DNA of 64,000 nucleotides from Linderina pennispora (lineage: Eukaryota > Kickxellomycota > Kickxellomycetes > Kickxellales > Kickxellaceae), in NCBI RefSeq assembly GCF_002104995.1, contig NW_024468256.1:144001-208000 (forward strand). The letters are read 5' to 3'. Positions within the stretch are counted from its first letter, which is position 1, and the number at the start of each line of letters is the position of its first letter. The position numbers and the translations under genes are program-made. The notes under the pieces are model-generated. The model had not been told where the DNA came from. It saw only the letters and a list, made by a program, of their open reading frames with translations, and searched no databases. Shown in pieces: positions 1 through 10,430 of this stretch.

Positions 1-661
1 TCAAAATCTAGCTTGCCTCATACCAGTATTGATGCTGTCGCGCAGGAGGCGGAGGGGATTCTTTCGAAGCCAGCAGCTGACAGCAGATCGCGTGTTGGAT
101 TGACAAGTGGAGAATCCACTCTGCCAGATATCGAGCTCAGATCAGTGAGCACAGGGAAACCAGCTCGCTGCCCCAGATGGCTCGGCTCGGCTCATTCCTG
201 TGGACGATGGCATGCATCTTTTTTGCTCAAGTGACCCCCCTCGCTTGCTTTGGATACAAATAGAGAGGGCGGTTAATCCACAGAAGCAGCACACGTTTTT
301 GCCTTGTTTCGCAGTCACCGCCTATAACCCGCCAACCTCGACAATATCCCGCCATATTACCAGCTCCAGCGTATAGTGTCTGAGGGTGCTGCGCATGTGC
401 ACCGATTTTGCACTGACAGTGGCGGTAGCTGCACGGTGCAAGGCCTCTCTCGTCATACCATTGGCTGCCGTCGCAAACAGGTGACCATTCACACACAAAT
501 CGCAAAGCTCACATCCCCCTGTTCTGCGCACGTTTTAAAATTACACCTTAACTCCACTTACTGCCAAACTATCTCTCTTTTTCTCTACTTGAGAAGCTAT
601 TACCCGCTACTTTCTCTTGACTTTTCTTCCCAATTTGCCAACCTGCTATTATTATTTGCAA
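1..661. other. Intergenic / MAF1 upstream region
   Basis: No gene is recognised here. Open frames on both strands are short, lack family motifs and overlap each other. The last 120 bases are pyrimidine-rich and probably hold the promoter and leader of the MAF1 gene that starts at 662. Confidence 0.5.
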
Positions 662-1866
662 ATGAAGTACCTTGACGTCGAGTCGTTCAGAAACATCAAC
701 TCGCTCTTGTCGTTCCCAACAACCAGCGGCGACCGGCATGTGGTCGGCAGAGTTGAGGCATATTCATGTAGGTGCTCCAAAAGTCTTGGGCGGGCTGGTG
801 CTTTTGGAGGGAGGGTGTGTTAGAAAGACACTCTGCTTCCCGCCCTTGACACCTGCACGCGTCTCAGTCCCTTGTACATACTAACATCCTACTCCGCCAC
901 GTGAGCACACCACTGCAACCCGCTTCCCACACATTGTCTGTAGGCAAGGCTGCAGGAACCGACAAGAAGCTGTACAAGTACTTGGAAAACAAGTACCAGG
1001 AAGACCTTGAGGAGGCCAAGAGCCTCTCGCCAGAGCAGAGCTCGTTGACTAACATTATTTCGCCGTTCGGCCCGCTGACACAATCGGCATCGAGGAAGAC
1101 GCTGTTCTATCTCATTGGCACGCTGAACGCCAGCTTCCCTGATTACGACTTTAGGTACCGTAGCAGTGTGTTTCCTTTATGTCTGCCGCTTTGCCTGCGC
1201 AGTCTAGACCCTGTGCGGCTTTTGTTGGGGAGAGGCGTGGTTCCGGATCGAGGATGAGCGGTCCAGCCCTGATCGTCCATTGGCCTTTTTGGGGGAGGGG
1301 AATGGACATTCTCCCAGAGCTGGTACCGTGAGCTAACAGTGCTAACCGGTACTCTCCTCCTCATTCAGCTACACTCCTGCGTTCGCCAAGATGCTTGCTA
1401 ACTCCACCCATACCACCATGCGTTTTCAAACTGTAGCTCGCTGAGCGCGGACCAGTTCGTCAAGGAGCCATCGACTGGCGACACGATCAAGTCAATCAAC
1501 ACGACCTTGATCAACGTCGGCTGCCCCGCTGGCCTGCGCACCAGCCGCATGTGGGATGTCATCGACAACACTATCAACATCGACGAGTGCGACATTTACA
1601 CGTACACACCCGATGCCGAGTCGGACCCGTACGAGGAGGACGGGCCGGTGTGGTCGTTCAATTACTTCTTCTTCAACAAGCGCATGAAGCGGATCGTGTT
1701 CTTTACGTGTCGCTGTGTGAGCAATCTGGACGAGCTCGAGACCTCGAGTGACAATGGCTTTGTGTTTGGCGACGTCGAGGACGACGAACCGGTCGAGCTC
1801 GAGTTCTACCCTACCAGCCAGCATGCCCTGAAAGGCATGATGATTGGCGGTGGGCTCAAGCTCTAG
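662..1866 (+). CDS. MAF1: MAF1, repressor of RNA polymerase III
   Basis: Maf1 binds RNA polymerase III and shuts off tRNA and 5S synthesis under stress. The spliced product is about 252 residues. It starts MKYLDVESFRNINSLLSF and contains DKKLYKYLE, SPFGPL, SRKTLFYLIGTLNASFPDYDF, ECDIYTYTPD and WSFNYFFFNKRMKRIVFF, the A, B and C boxes of the family in order. Exons: 662-767; 944-1154; 1369-1380; 1437-1866. Introns 768-943 and 1155-1368 have GTAGGT and GTACCG donors and clean TAG/CAG acceptors that rebuild YSCKAAG and DYDFSYTP. The third intron is less sure: donor GT at 1381, or a GC donor at 1393, both in phase, acceptor at 1436. The C-terminus ends in an acidic stretch. Start ATG 662 agrees with the family N-terminus. 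Confidence 0.93.
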
Positions 1867-2287
1867 CGGAAGGAGGCTCTCCGTTGTACGTGCTTTTGCG
1901 CTGCTCATGTTTGCTCTCTCGCAGGTCCCAGCTCATTCTCCGCCTTTTTGCGACATAGTGTTGCGTCTATTTCTAGAGCACACATGTCCGCCAACGCCTT
2001 CCATCCATATTACGTGGACTTCTTTGTGAGCGCTTGGGATCTCACGCCTGCCTTTATGGTGGGCTTGGCCAGTTCAATCCTGGCAGAAGTTCTTTTCTCT
2101 TTTGTTTTATATTGCTTGGGCCATTCAGCCGGGTGCAATAAATCGACGATGTTTCCGAGCTCGAATGGATGAACCACAAGTGCGCTTTGCGGATTGATGA
2201 GGATGGACTGCAGCATTTATGTGATTCGCGATTTTTTTATAGAACTCTGACAATTTGCGCTTTCATTTACCTTCCCTGCTATCGCCA
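1867..2287. other. Intergenic spacer
   Basis: 420 bases between MAF1 and the next gene. I see no conserved coding frame; the right end is the presumed promoter of the gene at 2288. Confidence 0.45.
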
Positions 2288-3064
2288 ATGAGTACGCTCC
2301 AGTCTACACAAACAGCTGCAGCACCGGTGACAACTGCAGCCTCAGACACCCCCATTATCGCTGCAGCAACCACGCCAGCAGTCGCTGCACCAGCAACTGC
2401 TGCTGCTGTCTCCACGAATGCAGACATTGCAAGCAAAACAGAAACCGCTAATGGCGAAACCAAGCCTGAGCCAGCAGAAGAAAAGTCAGCTCTGAACGAG
2501 AGGCCGCGGATATGGCGTTCAGGTAAGTTGCTTCACCGCTACCACAGCCAAAATTGCAGGTTGACCTTCGCCGGCATTCAACATAGTACTAATTCACCCT
2601 GCTGGACATCACTAGACGCTCCCCACCCACCACTGCCAAAAGACACAGAGAAAATCATTGAGGAGGCGACCCGGCCGCTCGACACAGTTGCGGATGCCCT
2701 GCAGCGGCCGTACGTGCAAAAGACGCTGAGCAGCAACCTGATGGAGATTATGGCGTGGGACCTGATGGAGACGATGACGACGGAGAACGAGTACAACCAG
2801 CATATTCGGCGCTTCTTGAATATCTTGCTGGGCGACGACCCGGAGACCGCGCACCTGGAGCTGATCGATAACTACAATATGGAAGATGTGCGCGCGCGTG
2901 ACCAGCTTTTGCAGCTGGTGTATGAGTCGCTGGCGCGCAGCGACGAGTTTCTGCATAGGGTCGACGAGTCACGCAGCAAGATCACGTTTGCTATCGAGCA
3001 GCGGAACCAGCTCAAGACGCGGATGGAGAAGACTGCCGGTGTAAGGCCAAAACAGAAGGAATAA
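2288..3064 (+). CDS. Unrecognised two-exon protein, Ala/Thr-rich N-terminus
   Basis: I do not recognise the family. Exons 2288-2522 and 2616-3064 are joined across a 93-nt intron with GTAAGT donor, TACTAA branch-like site and CTAG acceptor; the join reads RIWRSDAPHPPLPKD. The product is about 227 residues: an Ala/Thr/Pro-rich first 75, then a predicted all-helical half (for example LETMTTENEYNQHIRRFLN, QLLQLVYESLARSDEFLH) ending in a basic coiled-coil-like segment. The last codons GVRPKQKE-stop overlap a possible donor GTAAGG at 3043. An intron to the CAG at about 3143 would join this gene in frame to the next ORF, so the two may be one gene. Confidence 0.6.
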   Translation: MSTLQSTQTAAAPVTTAASDTPIIAAATTPAVAAPATAAAVSTNADIASKTETANGETKPEPAEEKSALNERPRIWRSGKLLHRYHSQNCRLTFAGIQHSTNSPCWTSLDAPHPPLPKDTEKIIEEATRPLDTVADALQRPYVQKTLSSNLMEIMAWDLMETMTTENEYNQHIRRFLNILLGDDPETAHLELIDNYNMEDVRARDQLLQLVYESLARSDEFLHRVDESRSKITFAIEQRNQLKTRMEKTAGVRPKQKE

Positions 3065-3163
3065 GCGGTAGGCACCTTTTGCGGGATTGGTATTAAATGC
3101 TACTACTTTTTGGTTTCTGGAGGAGCTGTATTTAATTGCCAGGTCCAGCTAGGGCTCGTCAAC

Positions 3164-3541
3164 ATGCTAGTTGTGCACAAAATTCTTTGGGTGGGGCTCA
3201 CACTCACAGACGTACTACCCCATCACATACATGCCTATATCAATGAAGAACGCATCGGCCATAGCGAGACAGCAGAGCTGCTGAAGGGGCTGGAGGATGC
3301 CCGGGCCCAATACAAGGCATCGTGGCAGCGGGCACGCGAGCTTGCTGTTGCCCTTGATCCCGATACTCCTGGTCCCCAGCTCGACAGCAGCGATTCAGCC
3401 GATCAGCGGAGCAAACTGCAAGAGGAGCGCGACCGCCTATACGCCGAGGCCGTGGACAAGTCGAACCAGATACATAATCTCCTGGAGTGCGCCCGTCAGC
3501 TCCAGCTTACCTCGGCGCAGCTCCTGCAGGTTTCAAAGTGA
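3164..3541 (+). CDS. Small helical protein, possible Mediator MED30-like tail
   Basis: The frame is open from before 3164 to 3541. Its second half is strongly helical with a heptad pattern: ETAELLKGLEDARAQY, then EERDRLYAEAVDKSNQIHNL and RQLQLTSAQLL. The layout (helix, short acidic linker, EER..V..K..QI..LL...R.L helix) resembles the C-terminal half of metazoan MED30, but the resemblance is from memory and weak. The start is uncertain: ATG 3164 is in frame, but the first 25 residues look non-coding and the real 5' end may be spliced, perhaps from the upstream gene. Confidence 0.4.
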   Translation: MLVVHKILWVGLTLTDVLPHHIHAYINEERIGHSETAELLKGLEDARAQYKASWQRARELAVALDPDTPGPQLDSSDSADQRSKLQEERDRLYAEAVDKSNQIHNLLECARQLQLTSAQLLQVSK

Positions 3542-4029
3542 GCAGCAGTGGCTGCTCCCAACATGGAATACGCAGTTACCAGAGTCTGGCCTGCCAATCG
3601 CGAACTCGCGGTGCTGCATACATGAATTTTCTCGCTTTGGCAATATAAAATGCACACTGGTGGCCACTATGGCGGCTACGGGCAGGTGTAGGGCTGGGGG
3701 TGTCTTGTGCAGACAATGTGCGGCTCTTCGATTTATCCTTTTGGAGCGGGCAGTGGCGGCGTGCTGCTGCCGTTTTGCTGGGGGAGTTTACTTTACCCAA
3801 ACATGTAGCAAGCAATTGTATAAAGAATTCTCTGTCTCCAGAACGGGGGTGTCCTTGGGTGAATGCTGCTGAGCCTAAGGATTTGAAACACAGATAATGG
3901 AGGACTAATATGAACCTCCTGGATTCAGTAAATAAATCTGAAGACCTCACCACTGTGAGCGGCATGTTTGGGGGTTCTGCCGGGCTCTCACAGTCAGGAA
4001 CCGCAGTCGGTCGCCGCCGATCTGTTGCG
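3542..4029. other. Intergenic region upstream of peptide A
   Basis: No supported gene. An open frame near 3669 is cysteine-rich by composition only and has a TATA-like string too close to its ATG. A GGAGG...CCTCC inverted pair lies near 3899-3920, upstream of the peptide A promoter. Confidence 0.4.
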
Positions 4030-4035
4030 TATAAA
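4030..4035 (+). promoter_or_regulatory. TATA box of cysteine peptide A
   Basis: TATAAA in the context GCGTATAAAAGCC, 101 bases upstream of the ATG at 4131. It is the same arrangement as for peptide B, where the distance is 106 bases. Confidence 0.6.
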
Positions 4036-4130
4036 AGCCGACCGAATTGGTGCCCAGGCAACTCCTCTCCTGCATCTCACCACCCCACACCCTCTGCACT
4101 CGTCCCTCAACTCAAAATCCACTGAAAACG

Positions 4131-4214
4131 ATGAATTCGCTGCCGTCCTTTGTCCTCCACACCTGCGACCGCGAGTGCTCGTGCAGCCTGTGCAGCATCG
4201 GCGAAAAGTGCTGA
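4131..4214 (+). CDS. Cysteine peptide A (REC[ST]C family), metallothionein-like
   Basis: A 27-residue ORF starting MNSLPSFVLH and ending CDRECSCSLCSIGEKC-stop, with Cys at 12, 16, 18, 21 and 27. It is one of five ORFs in the window sharing R-E-C-[ST]-C-x-[LN]-C. C-x-C and C-x-x-C spacing is the usual metal-thiolate unit of metallothioneins; fungal copper metallothioneins are also about 25 residues. A good TATA box lies 101 bp upstream and the leader is C/T-rich. No signal peptide or membrane segment is seen, so a cytosolic metal-binding role is the simplest guess. Function is inference; that this is a gene is supported by the repeated motif, position in the ORF and promoter. Confidence 0.65.
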   Translation: MNSLPSFVLHTCDRECSCSLCSIGEKC

Positions 4215-5007
4215 GATGTCAAGGGAACCCTGGCTTCCGTCATCCTCTAACCATCCAGAACCAAGCCTGCTGTACGCCGATTGGCGCCTTTGGCTACCAA
4301 AACCCATCTGTTTATAGCCATCTCTTTGCACAATACATTTCTTAACAATCGATAATCGGCTGGAAATGGCCATGGTATTTGGACTGCAGGCAACGAAGAG
4401 CGCGCAGCTATGGCGAGTGAAGCACAGGTGCTGCTGACCTCAGCCTATGAGCATCTCAAATATCCGCCGTGGAATTGCCAATCTGGGAGCGTGGTACGCA
4501 CCTATTGTGAGGTGGAGCAGAGCCAAGGGGCGAGGCTGTTCAGCATAACCCATGGTGAGGGGTTAACAGCTCGTCCTGTCTCGTATACTCGCAAGAATTA
4601 GTGCGCATGTAGTCTGTGTAGAGGATGCAGCAGGCGTCGATAAGGAGAAATGGCCAAATAGTGGTAGGATAGGAACAAAAGCATATGCAATAAAAGTTGC
4701 AACAACATTAGATAAGAAGTATTGAGATATGCTAGAGCATATAAGGCTAATGAAATCACAACAGAATACGCCGACCACAGCACTAGATCATGGTCTAACA
4801 TGTACTCACTTTGCATCGGTGACACAAATGATAACTGGTGTTGGTCAATCCACGTGCATGTGTCTTTGTTTCCAGGTGGTATATTTATACTCTAGTCAAG
4901 AGCTATGTAGAACGTGGCAAACAGCGATAAGTTCAGAGGCAGCTTCCAATTCATTTATATATATATTATTTTCTGAAATATCAGAAATTGGCTTTGGTGC
5001 CAGGTCT
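4215..5007. other. Intergenic region
   Basis: Holds the 3' region of peptide A and an A/T-rich stretch with a TATATATATAT run near 4958-4970 and a short perfect hairpin TTCTGA-AATA-TCAGAA just before the tRNA. No coding frame is supported. Confidence 0.4.
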
Positions 5008-5081
5008 GCTTTCGTGGCGCAACTGGTTAGCGCGTCTGACTGTTAATCAGGAGGTTGATAGTTCGAGCCTATCCGAGAGCG
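5008..5081 (+). tRNA. tRNA-Asn (anticodon GTT)
   Basis: The cloverleaf can be folded by eye: acceptor GCTTTCG pairs with CGAGAGC, the D arm contains GCGC..GGTTA..GCGC, the anticodon stem TCTGA/TCAGG closes loop CTGTTAA with anticodon GTT, and the T arm is GATAG-TTCGAGC-CTATC. There is no intron. The A box (TGGCGCAACTGG) and B box (GTTCGAGCC) are intact and a run of T at 5085-5089 is the Pol III terminator. It is the only tRNA I find in the window. Confidence 0.96.
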
Positions 5082-5540
5082 ATCTTTTTGCCTGCTCTCC
5101 ACAACCACCTTTTGCTTGGAGCTGTGCTGTGCTGTAAGCCGTTCTTTGTTGGCTCGTTTGTTTGCTGGGCATCCCACCTCACACACGCACACATGCACCC
5201 GCCTGCACCTATTTATCCAGCCCCTTGATACCACCTTTGTTTCTCTTTTTATTACCATTCGTCATTCGTCATTCACAGTGCCTGAAGCAGCTCAGCCCAA
5301 CGGAAAAACCGCCGCACGCCTCCAGATAGAGTTGCGCTGCTAATTTAGCCTTTTTGGGAACGGCCCGCAACATCCGGCGTGGCGCTGCTGCTTGCAAATC
5401 ACGCCAGTTGTTGCCGATGCTGTCGAAAACAGGTAAATAGGGGCTGCTGGTTTGGGGTAACGGCGGCATGCTGCTTGCATTAGGTTTAATATGAAGCGAC
5501 GCAGCCCGGCTCTGGTTTCTGCATGCCGACCAGTCTTTGC

Positions 5541-5546
5541 TATAAA
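5541..5546 (+). promoter_or_regulatory. TATA box of cysteine peptide B
   Basis: TATAAA (context TTTGCTATAAATCC), 106 bases upstream of the ATG at 5647. A second weaker TTTATAC lies at about 5585. Confidence 0.55.
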
Positions 5547-5646
5547 TCCACCGGCTCCCCGGTATCAGCTGGTCTTCTGGCTCTTTATACAGCTCCTGCA
5601 CACCCCTCGTCTACCTCCAGTTCCAGCGCTCGATCTGCCTGTCAAG

Positions 5647-5733
5647 ATGCTCGCACCGACCACCAACACTGCTCTTGTCCTCTGCGACCGCGAGTGCACA
5701 TGCGCCTTATGCCTCAGTGGCCGTGGGTACTAA
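5647..5733 (+). CDS. Cysteine peptide B (REC[ST]C family), metallothionein-like
   Basis: A 28-residue ORF, start MLAPTTNTALV, core LCDRECTCALCLSGRGY-stop, with Cys at 13, 17, 19 and 22. The C-x3-C-x-C-x2-C core is nearly identical to peptide A 1.5 kb upstream (VLHTCDRECSCSLC against LVLCDRECTCALC), which suggests duplication. It lacks the last Cys of A and C. The frame is open upstream to 5491, but the in-frame ATG at 5647 matches the length of the other members. A TATA box lies 106 bp upstream; AATAAA at 5917 is 184 bases past the stop, so the locus has the form of a complete mini-gene. Confidence 0.65.
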   Translation: MLAPTTNTALVLCDRECTCALCLSGRGY

Positions 5734-6274
5734 CCATCGCATCCACCGCCTCTGCATCGCACATGTACATACCACACATACCGACTCGATCTGCCGGCTC
5801 CTTCTCCTCCCGACACCTAGTTTCGGCCAACCACCAAAAGCACGCAGCACGTGCATTCAAAAGGGCATGCATTCTCCAAGCTGCCATCCGCATATTTCCT
5901 CACCCCAGCCCATGTCAAATAAACTATGATATATACATTCACTCATGACGGCATACTTACCTTATTTCTGTGTATATATGCAGTTGATTACTCGCTATAT
6001 GCATTTTCCCATCACATTTACATATAGAGGCTGATCAAGTAATTATTATATCGCTCGGAGAACAGGCAATACATATTGACACTGAGCTATTGAGGCCACA
6101 AATAAGCCGAGTTACTGAACTCGTTAGATGCATGCCAGTATGTGATTACTATAAGATTCAGGTCTCCAATGGTGTGGTTGCTTGACTTGCAAAAGTCGCA
6201 TCTCAGAACATATCCATGTATTTAGTTTGAAAGAATCATACAGTGTTGGCTATTTATTTTGTTTTGTTGGTTAT
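5734..6274. other. 3' region of peptide B and spacer
   Basis: C/T-rich 3' untranslated stretch of peptide B ending at TGTCAAATAAAC (about 5912-5923), then A/T-rich spacer. A very similar TGTCAAATAAA occurs after peptide D. No further gene is seen. Confidence 0.4.
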
Positions 6275-6505
6275 TCACATATTTCTGCTGTCAAGCTCTC
6301 TATGGAGCTGAGCATTAAGCTGGCGCTCTTCCTCAAGCTCTTGCCGGAGACGCTCCCTTGTTTCAATGGTGCTTGCTATGAGAGATTCGAATCCGCGCTC
6401 TATTTCGTCCTCCATATTGGACTTGACCTGTGAATTGGGGGTCTGCTTCCATTCAGCGATTAATCCTTGGACGTACTCGAAGTTGGGAGTAGTGGGGGTA
6501 GACAT
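6275..6505 (-). CDS. Small coiled-coil protein, unrecognised
   Basis: A 76-residue ORF on the minus strand, MSTPTTPNFEYVQGL...RNM. The N-terminal third contains an aromatic motif (NFEYVQGLIAEWKQTP); the rest is one long charged helix with heptad spacing (RERLRQELEEERQLNAQLH). There is no signal peptide. Codon use and the absence of alternatives make it a likely real gene, but I cannot name the family. It stands alone in a gene-poor stretch with a T/A-rich probable promoter at 6510-6620. Confidence 0.6.
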   Translation of the reverse strand: MSTPTTPNFEYVQGLIAEWKQTPNSQVKSNMEDEIERGFESLIASTIETRERLRQELEEERQLNAQLHRELDSRNM

Positions 6506-7393
6506 GGCTTATTGTGGTACGAAATTTGAGGGTGATGTAGAAGGTGGGGTGCGGCGGGAGAGTTTTTGGTACACAGAAATATATTTAGGATACTTTTTTT
6601 TTGAGAGGATGAAAGAAGGGGGAGAGGGGAATAATGAAGCTATTTCGGTGCATGCTGCTGCAGCGCTAGCCTGCAGTTATATATATGCGCAGGTCACAAA
6701 TTGCAGCATATCCTTCACAGAAAGAAGCACCTTAGTTATCTTTGTCGCAATGGTATGCCCCGCCAGAAACCAAACTTTCGTCTGGTTTTCATTTCTTCAA
6801 GCGAGTGAGCTAAAAATAGAACTTGCTCTGATGCAAAAATAAATTCGTGCAGGATTTGTTATGCTTTCGGCTTACAGCATCAGCCTTCAAAGTTATGCTG
6901 CATCGATATGCGGGGGATTTGCAGCAGAAAGTTGCAGTGGGCAGGTTTTGTTCTAAGCTGATGGGCCTTTTGGACATGTCTTTTTTTGAAGTGGAAGGCT
7001 TATGTAAGTTCACAGTAATTTGTAATTGGTCTAGGAATGCAGTCCCTTTTCATGCAGTATGCATTGATGTCGCAAGAGTAAAGAGCTGTAGAAAGGCATG
7101 CGGGATCTGCAGTTTGTTTTCAGTAAGGTTGGTGGTGGTGGGATTCATCCCTACAGGCTGCTGGCTTTGTCCAATTCACCCGACAACGCTGATGGTTTGG
7201 ATATCAGCCAGCATAGTATCTATTTTTAGTTGGGTTGATATCCAGTTGGTAAAGCAAGGCTAGCGACACGCCAAAAAGGATGGCGAGAATGCAACACTAT
7301 AGGATGCATATAAAGGTATGCTATTGAGGACATGTAGTAAGTGCTGGGTTGATTGTTCACGATATGGAGGAAGCCAAGGTTGTTTAAAAATAG
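6506..7393. other. Intergenic region
   Basis: No supported gene in 888 bases. A plus frame near 6847-7263 stays open for about 138 codons without a proper start and with no recognisable motif; I treat it as chance. Confidence 0.35.
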
Positions 7394-8914
7394 TTACTCC
7401 GCATCAGCAATTAGATACGCCCAGGCTGCCAGTGCCGCAGCACTGCGTCTGAGCTGGCCAGCATCAATGACCTCGACGCGATCGCTGTTGGCGTGGTGGT
7501 GGCGGAAGTAGTGGTCGCCCCAGTTCGGGTGGTCGGGCGCCAAGTTGCCCTCGGGATTGACACTCAACCACCCGCCGCAGGGGACACCAGCCTCGCACAG
7601 AATCGCAATGTCCTCAGCTGGCGGCTCCTCCGCCTTGGTGATGTTGCCAGCGCCCAGCACTTTCACATAGTCCTTGCCGTACCCAACCAGCGTGTCAATC
7701 ACCTTCTGGTCGGCCTGGACGTCCATGCCCCAGGGCTCAAACACACCGATATCGCTCTCAATAGCAAACTTGTGCTTGGCGATCTCGTTCTTGTGCTGGG
7801 CGAAATACGCCTGGGCGCCGCGCTGCAGCGTCTCCTCGTTGTTCCACATGACCACGCGCACAGTGCGCTTCGGCCGCCGGCCCTCCTTGGCAATCAACGC
7901 GCGGCCTCCCACGCCAAAAACGCACCAGCCGCATCGTCCATGGCGCCAACGCCGACATCCCACGAGTCAAAGTGGCCCGACAGCAGCACAATCTCATCGG
8001 GCCGCTCACTGCCCTTCAGATCAAAGATGATGTTGGCCGACTGGGTTGCGTTCTCCTTGAATGTGTTCTGCAGTGCCAGATTGACCTTCGGGTGGACAAA
8101 GCCGGATTCGCCCGCCTCCGCGCGCTTGTACAGGCGCTCGATCAGATTGGCATCCGCCGGCGAAATCGACGCAGCCGGGATGGTCGTGCGCGCCGAGTTT
8201 CCGGTGTGCACCGACGCCACCGACGAGTCTGGCGTGGCCGTGCGCACCAGCGCCGCCAGCGCCCCGTATTTAGCCGCCTCCTGGGCGCCGCGGCTCCGGA
8301 ACTTGACCACCTCGCCGTAATTTGTGAAATGGAAGTTGTACAGCACGATGTTGCCCGAAATCACCTTTTTGCCCAGCTTCGCCTAGCTCCTCAAATGAGC
8401 GCACCGGGATGACCTTGGCCGTGATGCCCTTCTTGGGTGTCGACACGGAATTGCCCAGGGCCAGCACTGGAATGTCAACGGAGCCGTTGGGCCGCGTTGG
8501 CACATACAAGCGCAGGGACTCGCTGCCGCGCTCCCACCGGTTGACCCACACGGGCTCGGTCCAGACCGAAAAGTCCTTGTCGTGCTTCTTGACCGTCTTG
8601 ACCACCCACTCGGCGCTCTTGTCGTAGGCCTTGCTGCCGGTCATGCGGTTGCCGTACAGGTCGGTCATTTCGGCCAGCCGGTCCCATGCCACTGTGTTGG
8701 ATTCGTTGAACCCAGCGTTCAGGAGATTCACGACCGTCGCTTCGGTGCCGGTTGCCCGACGCATAAAACGCACTTGCTTGGGCTGGGAAGTAGGGTGTGC
8801 AGAGCACTGGGTAAGGGATGCGAGTCCGCCGATTGTCACAAGGCCAAGAACAAGCACAGAGAGGCTCTTGGTGCGGCTGGATGATGCCACAGGCTCGTAC
8901 TTGTTGAGGGACAT
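7394..8914 (-). CDS. M28 metallopeptidase, carboxypeptidase Q-like
   Basis: A co-catalytic zinc exopeptidase of family M28, closest in my reading to carboxypeptidase Q/PGCP (LRPKRT..V.W.NEE pattern). The N-terminus has a Lys/Ser-rich start and one hydrophobic segment (SLSVLVLGLVTIGGLASL), so it is secreted or a type II membrane protein. Zinc-site motifs: SGHFDSWDVG and GAMDDAAGAF, WNNEE (catalytic Glu plus ligand), ESDIGVFEPWG and a late HHHANSDRVEVID. A protease-associated-like region lies in between (KKVISGNIVLYNFHFTNYGE). Two single-base shifts break the frame, near 8385 (EELGE to LGKKVISGN) and near 7905 (AWEAAR to LIAKEGRRPKRTVR). They cancel each other, no stop lies within the true frame, and both sides are conserved, so I read them as assembly errors. 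Confidence 0.88.
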
Positions 8915-9827
8915 ATTAATGACGAAGAATTAAAATATGGACTGTTGGATTGGGAATGTAGTGAAAAAAACAAGGTTGAGGAGGGAGAGAAGCTTGCCTT
9001 ATAAGCTTGTGAGCCAGCGAGCAGGGAGGGAGCTCGTGGGAAGCGCTAGTACAGCTTGACGACATCGCCACACTCTCTAGAAATTGTGCAATACTAGAGA
9101 TCCACACATTTCGGCGCTACACATCTGTGGGTGTTTTGCACAAGGTTGGCATCATGCATGTCTTGCAGAGCTGATGTTTATACGGCGAATGCTATAGGGC
9201 CGTGCCGCAGCGGCATGGGATTGCTGAATAATTAGCTGCTAGTTGCCAGGTAGCTCTTTTAGGGGAGATTGTTTTCCGCAACTGCAGAACTTTCGCGACA
9301 TGTACATTGCAGGAAGAGTAAAAATAGATGTATCGGGAGAGGATTGCCCAAGGTGTCGCTGGATCTAGGCAACACCTGCCGCAAAAGGAATGTGCTGGGT
9401 TGGTCACGTCATTATCACAAAAGCTGGTGAATAGAATGCGTGAGCAAGAAGCCAATGGGTATGTGGGAGTATCCAACTGACACTATATTGAACAGCGGGT
9501 GTTCATGTATGCAGCTTATGTAGGATCCAGTGACTTGCCGAATTAGCAGCCGATAGTAGATGTGTCTGGATAAGTGGATTACAGGATCTAGGCTGCTCTG
9601 GTTTGGGGGCGGGTTGAGGTGTGGATCGGATTTCCAGGTACCTCCTTCCTAACACAGGGTGCTGCTCCTTTTCCGGATAGACGTGCTGCGTATACAAAAA
9701 AGCAGCAAAACATGCGAGGGTTCCTGGCGGGGTTTCCAGGCCATGGCTGCGGAAAACTGCCGGTATTTAAACCGCTGCCCACTACTACCAACCTTGCCAC
9801 TTTTGTTATTCATCATCACTACAAACA
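8915..9827. other. Intergenic region between divergent genes
   Basis: 913 bases containing the promoter of the peptidase (minus) and of the SVIP-like gene (plus; TATTTAAACC near 9763, 60 bp before the ATG). Nothing else is recognised. Confidence 0.4.
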
Positions 9828-10166
9828 ATGGGCAATACTGTAAGTACCGGGGCATTTCACGACGAGGGCCGCTCACTCGACCTGCATCCAGGATCTACGA
9901 TTGAGTCGCAGCGGGGGGTATCTCAGGACTCTAGTCGGCTGTCGCCACGGGAGGCAGCACGCAAGGCAGCGCTGGATCGGCTGAAAAAGACTGAGGAAAA
10001 ACTAGGCAAGACAAAACAGAGCAGGCAGCTGAGGGGCCTGTATGCGCAGACAAGCACACTGCCAGCAGCAAATCTCGAAGTAAGTCGTAGCATGAAGACT
10101 GCACAGACATGTATTTGCGTGCTACTAACCCTGTGACACATGTTTCTTTAGTGGAGGCAAGACTAA
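9828..10166 (+). CDS. SVIP-like small acylated Cdc48/p97-interacting protein, copy 1
   Basis: Exons 9828-10079 and 10152-10166 around a 72-nt intron (GTAAGT...TTTAG). Product about 88 residues: MGNT start suited to N-myristoylation, then SRLSPREAARKAALDRLKK, a basic helix, and a last exon of only WRQD. REAARKAALDR fits the VCP-interacting motif RX5AAX2R exactly. Metazoan SVIP has the same design: myristoylated MG start, one VIM helix, small size; it binds p97 at ER or endosomal membranes. The assignment to SVIP is by architecture. A paralog follows 265 bp downstream with the intron at the same place and the same WRQD last exon. Confidence 0.75.
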
Positions 10167-10430
10167 GATATTCAGGTGGAAAGGTTTATTAGAGGGCTGT
10201 GGAAATAAACAAAAAAGCCTAAAAAAGCAAAAGGAACTGTAGCAGACCAGCCCGGTCCAGAAATGCTTACGCAGCACGGAACTACATCAACGACATTTCA
10301 GTGAACCCCTGGAAGCTTTCTCAGAAGAATTCTCAAATCGAACAGTTATCCATTTGCTGCCCACGATTCTCCCCCTCTTGGCACAACCTATTTTTCTCTT
10401 CCACACATACTTTTTTTATTTTTAGAGCAA

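Noticed and set aside
3669-3872. Open frame with nine cysteines after a TATA-like string
   Set aside because: The TATA-like string is only 16-18 bp before the ATG, the cysteines show no spacing pattern, and it is the tail of a longer chance frame.
4095-5603. TGCACTC and TGCACAC (metal-response-element-like TGCRCNC) before peptides A and B
   Set aside because: They lie downstream of the TATA box in the leader, the word is expected about once per kb by chance, and MTF-1 sites are not known from fungi.
6847-7263. 138-codon open frame
   Set aside because: No proper ATG at its start, hydrophobic-random composition, no family; considered chance in A/T-rich spacer.
9619-9843. Overlapping plus and minus ORFs before SVIP-like copy 1
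   Set aside because: Short, mutually overlapping, no motif; the region is the promoter of 9828.
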